Shown one piece after another: positions 61,431 through 64,000 of a DNA stretch of 64,000 bases. The DNA is from an uncultured Thermoanaerobaculia bacterium (GTDB lineage Bacteria > Acidobacteriota > Thermoanaerobaculia > Multivoradales > Multivoraceae), in contig CATOTG010000008.1 in NCBI GenBank assembly GCA_951813015.1, positions 248,001-312,000 on the forward strand, given 5' to 3'. A program made the translations under genes and the position numbers. The notes below the pieces were generated by a model, which was not told the DNA's origin, did no database searches, and saw only the letters and a list, made by a program, of their open reading frames with translations. Every line of letters begins with the position of its first letter. The first letter of the stretch is position 1.

Positions 61431-62278
61431 GAGCGCACCAGGCCGAGTTCCACGTCACGACGATGGCCCGCGTGCTCGGCGTCTCCACGAGCGGGTACTA
61501 CGCTTGGCTTGGGCGGCCACGCTCGGCCAGGGAAAAGTCGAACCGTCTTCTCGGCGCGCGTGTGCGGGCGATCCACGAGCGAAGCCGCGGGACCTATGGC
61601 GCGCCGCGGATTCAGGCCGAGCTGGCCGACGAGGGAGTTTCTGTGAGCCGCAACCGGATCGCAAGGCTGATGCGAGAGTACGGCCTGGCTGTCGTAAGCC
61701 GGCGCAAGAAGCTCGGGACGACCCGCCGCGATCGGAAGGCTCGACCGGCGCCGGACCTTGTGGACCGCGAGTTCACGGCCGAGGCTCCTGACCGCCTGTG
61801 GGTCGCGGACATCACCTGTGTGCCAACGCTGGCCGGGTTCCTGTATCTGGCCGTCGTGCTGGACGTCTTCAGCCGCCGGATCGTCGGCTGGGCGATGGCC
61901 TCCAGCCTTCAGACGGACCTCGTGATCGATGCTCTGAACATGGCCGTGGTTCAGCGCCGACCCGGTGAAAGTGTGATTCATCACTCGGATCAAGGCAGCC
62001 AGTACACTTCGCTGAAGTTCGGGAAACGTTGCCGCGAAGCCGGCATCGTGCTCTCGATGGGCTCCGTGGGAGACTGCTTCGACAACGCCATGGCCGAGAG
62101 CTTCTTCGCCAGCCTCGAATGCGAACTGCTTGACCGCACCGTCTTCAGCAACGACACGGAAGCCAGAGGCGAGATCTTCCGCTACATCGAGGGCTGGTAC
62201 AACATGCGCCGGAGACAGTCATCCATCGGACACCAGTCCCCGGTCAACTTCGAAAAGGCGTACCAGGAAGCCGCCTGA
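61427..62278 (+). CDS. IS3 OrfB transposase
   Basis: A 283-residue DDE transposase of the IS3 group with all three catalytic residues: first Asp in LWVADITCVPT, second Asp in HHSDQGSQYTS, Glu in AMAESFFASLECE. The N-terminal HTH-21 region (RGTYGAPRIQAELADEGVSV) is intact, and the end EGWYNMRRRQSSIGHQSPVN is typical. It reads without interruption, but it lies in an element whose left end and orfA start are gone. Confidence 0.93.
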   Translation: MRAHQAEFHVTTMARVLGVSTSGYYAWLGRPRSAREKSNRLLGARVRAIHERSRGTYGAPRIQAELADEGVSVSRNRIARLMREYGLAVVSRRKKLGTTRRDRKARPAPDLVDREFTAEAPDRLWVADITCVPTLAGFLYLAVVLDVFSRRIVGWAMASSLQTDLVIDALNMAVVQRRPGESVIHHSDQGSQYTSLKFGKRCREAGIVLSMGSVGDCFDNAMAESFFASLECELLDRTVFSNDTEARGEIFRYIEGWYNMRRRQSSIGHQSPVNFEKAYQEAA

Positions 62279-62314
62279 ATCCCCAAACACCAACCGTCCA
62301 CGAAACCGGGGCAA

Positions 62315-62414
62315 CTCCAGCTTTCGCCACATCGCCAAGGTCATCCGCGATGTCCGCTTCGTTGACGGCATCGAACAAGCCGAGGACGCCGACCACACCA
62401 CGAACGCCGCCTGA
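62315..62414 (+). other. Possible C-terminal fragment of another mobile gene
   Basis: Just outside the IS3 right end the sequence reads SSFRHIAKVIRDVRFVDGIE followed by a short acidic tail and stop. The stretch looks like the C-terminus of a transposase or similar protein into which the IS3 inserted, but I cannot name the family. No start or upstream part is visible. Confidence 0.3.
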
Positions 62415-62458
62415 TGATCAGCCGCCCGTACACGAAACTTGACGATGGCTCTGCGGTC

Positions 62459-64000
62459 ATGCGACGTCCTCTTGTGCTTGTCTCGATTGGTCTGGCCGTG
62501 GCTGTCTGGGCTTGCGGCGAGGCGGACGGCGGTGCGGAACCAAGGGCGGCGGCGCCCTCGCCGACGCCGATCTTCGTCGAGCGCGCGAGCGAAGCGGGGC
62601 TGGATTTCATCCATCAGAGCGGCGCGACCGGCGAGTACAACTACCCCGAGCTCCTGGTGGGCGGCGGGGCGCTGCTCGACATCGACGACGACGGCTTGCT
62701 CGACATCTACCTGGTCCAGAGCGGTCCTGTACCCGGAACCGCCGGGAACGCGGGGATCCGACCCGCATTTGGCGGCCCGCCCGCCGACCGGCCCGGCAAC
62801 CGGCTCTTTCGCAACCTGGGTAACGGCGCCTTCGAGGACGCAACAGCCGCGGCCGGCGTCGGCGATACCGGGTACGGCGCCGGCGCCACCGCAGCCGACT
62901 ACGACCGGGACGGCCTGGTCGACCTCTACGTCCTGAACGTCGGCCCGAACAGGCTCTACCGCAACCTGGGCGGCGGCGCGTTCGAGGATGCAACGGAACG
63001 GGCCGGCGTCGGCGACGCTTCCTGGTCCTCGGGCGCCGTCTTCTTCGACTACGACGGCGACCTGGACCTGGACCTGTTCGTTGCCAACTACGTCGTCTGG
63101 AGCGCCGCCCGGGAGCGCCCCTGTCTGGGGCCGAACGGCCTGCGCAACTACTGCAACCCGGCTGAGTATCCGCCGGCGCCGGACACGCTCTACCGCAACG
63201 AAGGGAACGGCCGGTTCGTCGACGTGAGCGAGGCCGCGGGAATCCGACAGGTGGCCGGGCCCGGCCTGGGCGTCGTCGCGGCCGACTTTGACGGCGACGG
63301 CCTCGTCGACCTCTACGTGGCGAACGACCAGGCGGTGAACCACCTCTGGCTCAATCAGGGTGACGGCGCCTTTCGGGAGGACGCTCTGGCGCGCGGCGCG
63401 GCGCTCAACGAGCTCGGTCAACCGGAAGCGGGCATGGGCATCGCGGTGGCCGACCCCGACGGCGACGGCGACCTCGACCTGTTCCTGACCCACCTGAGCG
63501 GGGAAACGAACACGTTCTACCGCAACGACGGCGCCGGTTTCTTCGTGGACGCGACCGACGAAGTGCGGCTCGGCGGCGTCAGCCAGCCGTACACCGGCTT
63601 CGGCGCCTCCTGGTTCGACTACGACGGGGACGGGGTGCTCGATCTGTTCATCGCCAACGGCAAGGTGACGCCGGGGGATACCGCCGCTTTCGACTATCGC
63701 GAGCCGAACCAGTTGTTGCGCGGCCTGGCGTCCGGAAGCTACGAGGATGCATCGACCGCGGCGGGCGCCGCGGTCGAGCTGCTCGAAGTGAGCCGGGCCG
63801 CGGCGTTCGGCGACCTGGACAACGACGGCGACGTGGACATCCTCGTCGTGAACAACGAGGGGCCGGCCCGGCTGCTCCGCAACGAAGTGGGGAACGCCGC
63901 GCCTTGGCTGATCGTTGACCTCTGCGGCGGCGGCATCCTCGACCGTTCCGCCATCGGCTCGCGCGTCACCGTCCGTGGGGGAGGCAGAAGCTGGACCCGT
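62459..64000 (+). CDS. FG-GAP/UnbV (CRTAC1-type) lipoprotein, 3' partial
   Basis: The frame is open from ATG 62459 to the right edge, 514 codons. The signal VLVSIGLAVAVWACGE has a lipobox (VWAC). The body is an FG-GAP/VCBS seven-bladed propeller: repeated calcium loops such as DIDDDGLLDIYLV, DYDRDGLVDLYVLN, DFDGDGLVDLYVAN and DPDGDGDLDLFLTH, separated by LYRNLGGGAFEDATERAGV-type blades. At the edge the ASPIC/UnbV domain begins (IGSRVTVRGGGRSW). Such proteins are exported and often cell-surface; the role is not settled. The gene follows the IS3 element by about 145 bases. Confidence 0.9.
   Translation, partial: MRRPLVLVSIGLAVAVWACGEADGGAEPRAAAPSPTPIFVERASEAGLDFIHQSGATGEYNYPELLVGGGALLDIDDDGLLDIYLVQSGPVPGTAGNAGIRPAFGGPPADRPGNRLFRNLGNGAFEDATAAAGVGDTGYGAGATAADYDRDGLVDLYVLNVGPNRLYRNLGGGAFEDATERAGVGDASWSSGAVFFDYDGDLDLDLFVANYVVWSAARERPCLGPNGLRNYCNPAEYPPAPDTLYRNEGNGRFVDVSEAAGIRQVAGPGLGVVAADFDGDGLVDLYVANDQAVNHLWLNQGDGAFREDALARGAALNELGQPEAGMGIAVADPDGDGDLDLFLTHLSGETNTFYRNDGAGFFVDATDEVRLGGVSQPYTGFGASWFDYDGDGVLDLFIANGKVTPGDTAAFDYREPNQLLRGLASGSYEDASTAAGAAVELLEVSRAAAFGDLDNDGDVDILVVNNEGPARLLRNEVGNAAPWLIVDLCGGGILDRSAIGSRVTVRGGGRSWTR

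Larger units (their letters stand above)
61124..62313 (+). mobile_element. IS3-family element, left end missing
   Basis: Contains orfA (5' truncated), orfB and the right terminal repeat GTCCACGAAACCGGGGCA (62296-62313), which is the inverse of the left end seen at 36402 (16 of 18 bases match). The left end, including the orfA start codon and terminal repeat, is missing at the junction with the ISL3 fragment. The element therefore cannot transpose by itself, though its orfB is intact. Confidence 0.85.

Overview
The window is a GC-rich bacterial chromosome segment with dense genes and many long open antisense frames typical of such DNA. The gene families seen are quinoprotein dehydrogenases, an FG-GAP/UnbV lipoprotein, a single-chain acyl-CoA carboxylase, a class I fumarase, sulfatase and epoxide-hydrolase-like enzymes, a CusABC-type metal pump, a plant-type LRR surface protein, and a secreted protein of a kind I associate with Acidobacteriota. 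Together they fit an Acidobacteriota-like (possibly marine or sponge-associated) genome. This is inference from gene content; there is no rRNA to confirm it.

Layout. (1) 1-11,108: an exopolysaccharide/O-antigen locus with sulfotransferase (5' cut by the window), Wzz, a small coupled ORF, a Wzy-like polymerase, an initiating sugar transferase, a sorbosone-dehydrogenase-type lipoprotein translationally coupled to a GDP-mannose 3,5-epimerase-like enzyme, a GT4 glycosyltransferase and a Wzx flippase. A sulfated, possibly L-galactose-containing polymer is plausible. (2) 11,428-14,778: one secreted protein, then an accessory patch of tiny genes (orphan FitA-like antitoxin beside fragments of its toxin and of ParA, six small unknown ORFs). 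(3) 14,954-25,570: housekeeping and transport (fumarase, aldose epimerase, MacAB-like ABC exporter, sulfatase, epoxide-hydrolase-like protein). (4) 25,570-34,601: a 33-unit AC microsatellite, a secreted GGWYWI-module protein, a collapsed transposase and the CusCBA metal-efflux operon. (5) 34,760-38,713: an accessory island with SRAP protein, HicBA-like pair, a serine hydrolase cut by an IS3 end, a second transposase fragment, an unknown three-gene operon and a nucleoside hydrolase stub. (6) 38,719-47,323: PQQ dehydrogenase, tRNA-Thr, MFS exporter, YghU-like GST, fused acyl-CoA carboxylase. (7) 47,492-57,273: LRR/Calx-beta/GGWYWI protein with a 14-C tract at its 5' end, a YhaN/YhaO-like ATPase-nuclease pair with internal tandem repeats, a YHS protein. 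(8) 57,375-64,000: VapBC, thymidine phosphorylase debris, a DUF222/HNH protein with 22-residue repeats, nested IS debris with a 5'-truncated IS3 element, and an FG-GAP/UnbV lipoprotein running off the end.

Three themes stand out. Simple and tandem repeats are unusually common, inside genes and upstream of surface-protein genes; the C14 tract separates a perfect Shine-Dalgarno/ATG from the LRR reading frame by one base, as expected of a phase-variable switch. A small non-coding mobile element of about 155 bp occurs three times, each copy bracketed by its own 9-12 bp direct repeat. The GGWYWI module is shared by two separate secreted proteins and is not a family I recognise.
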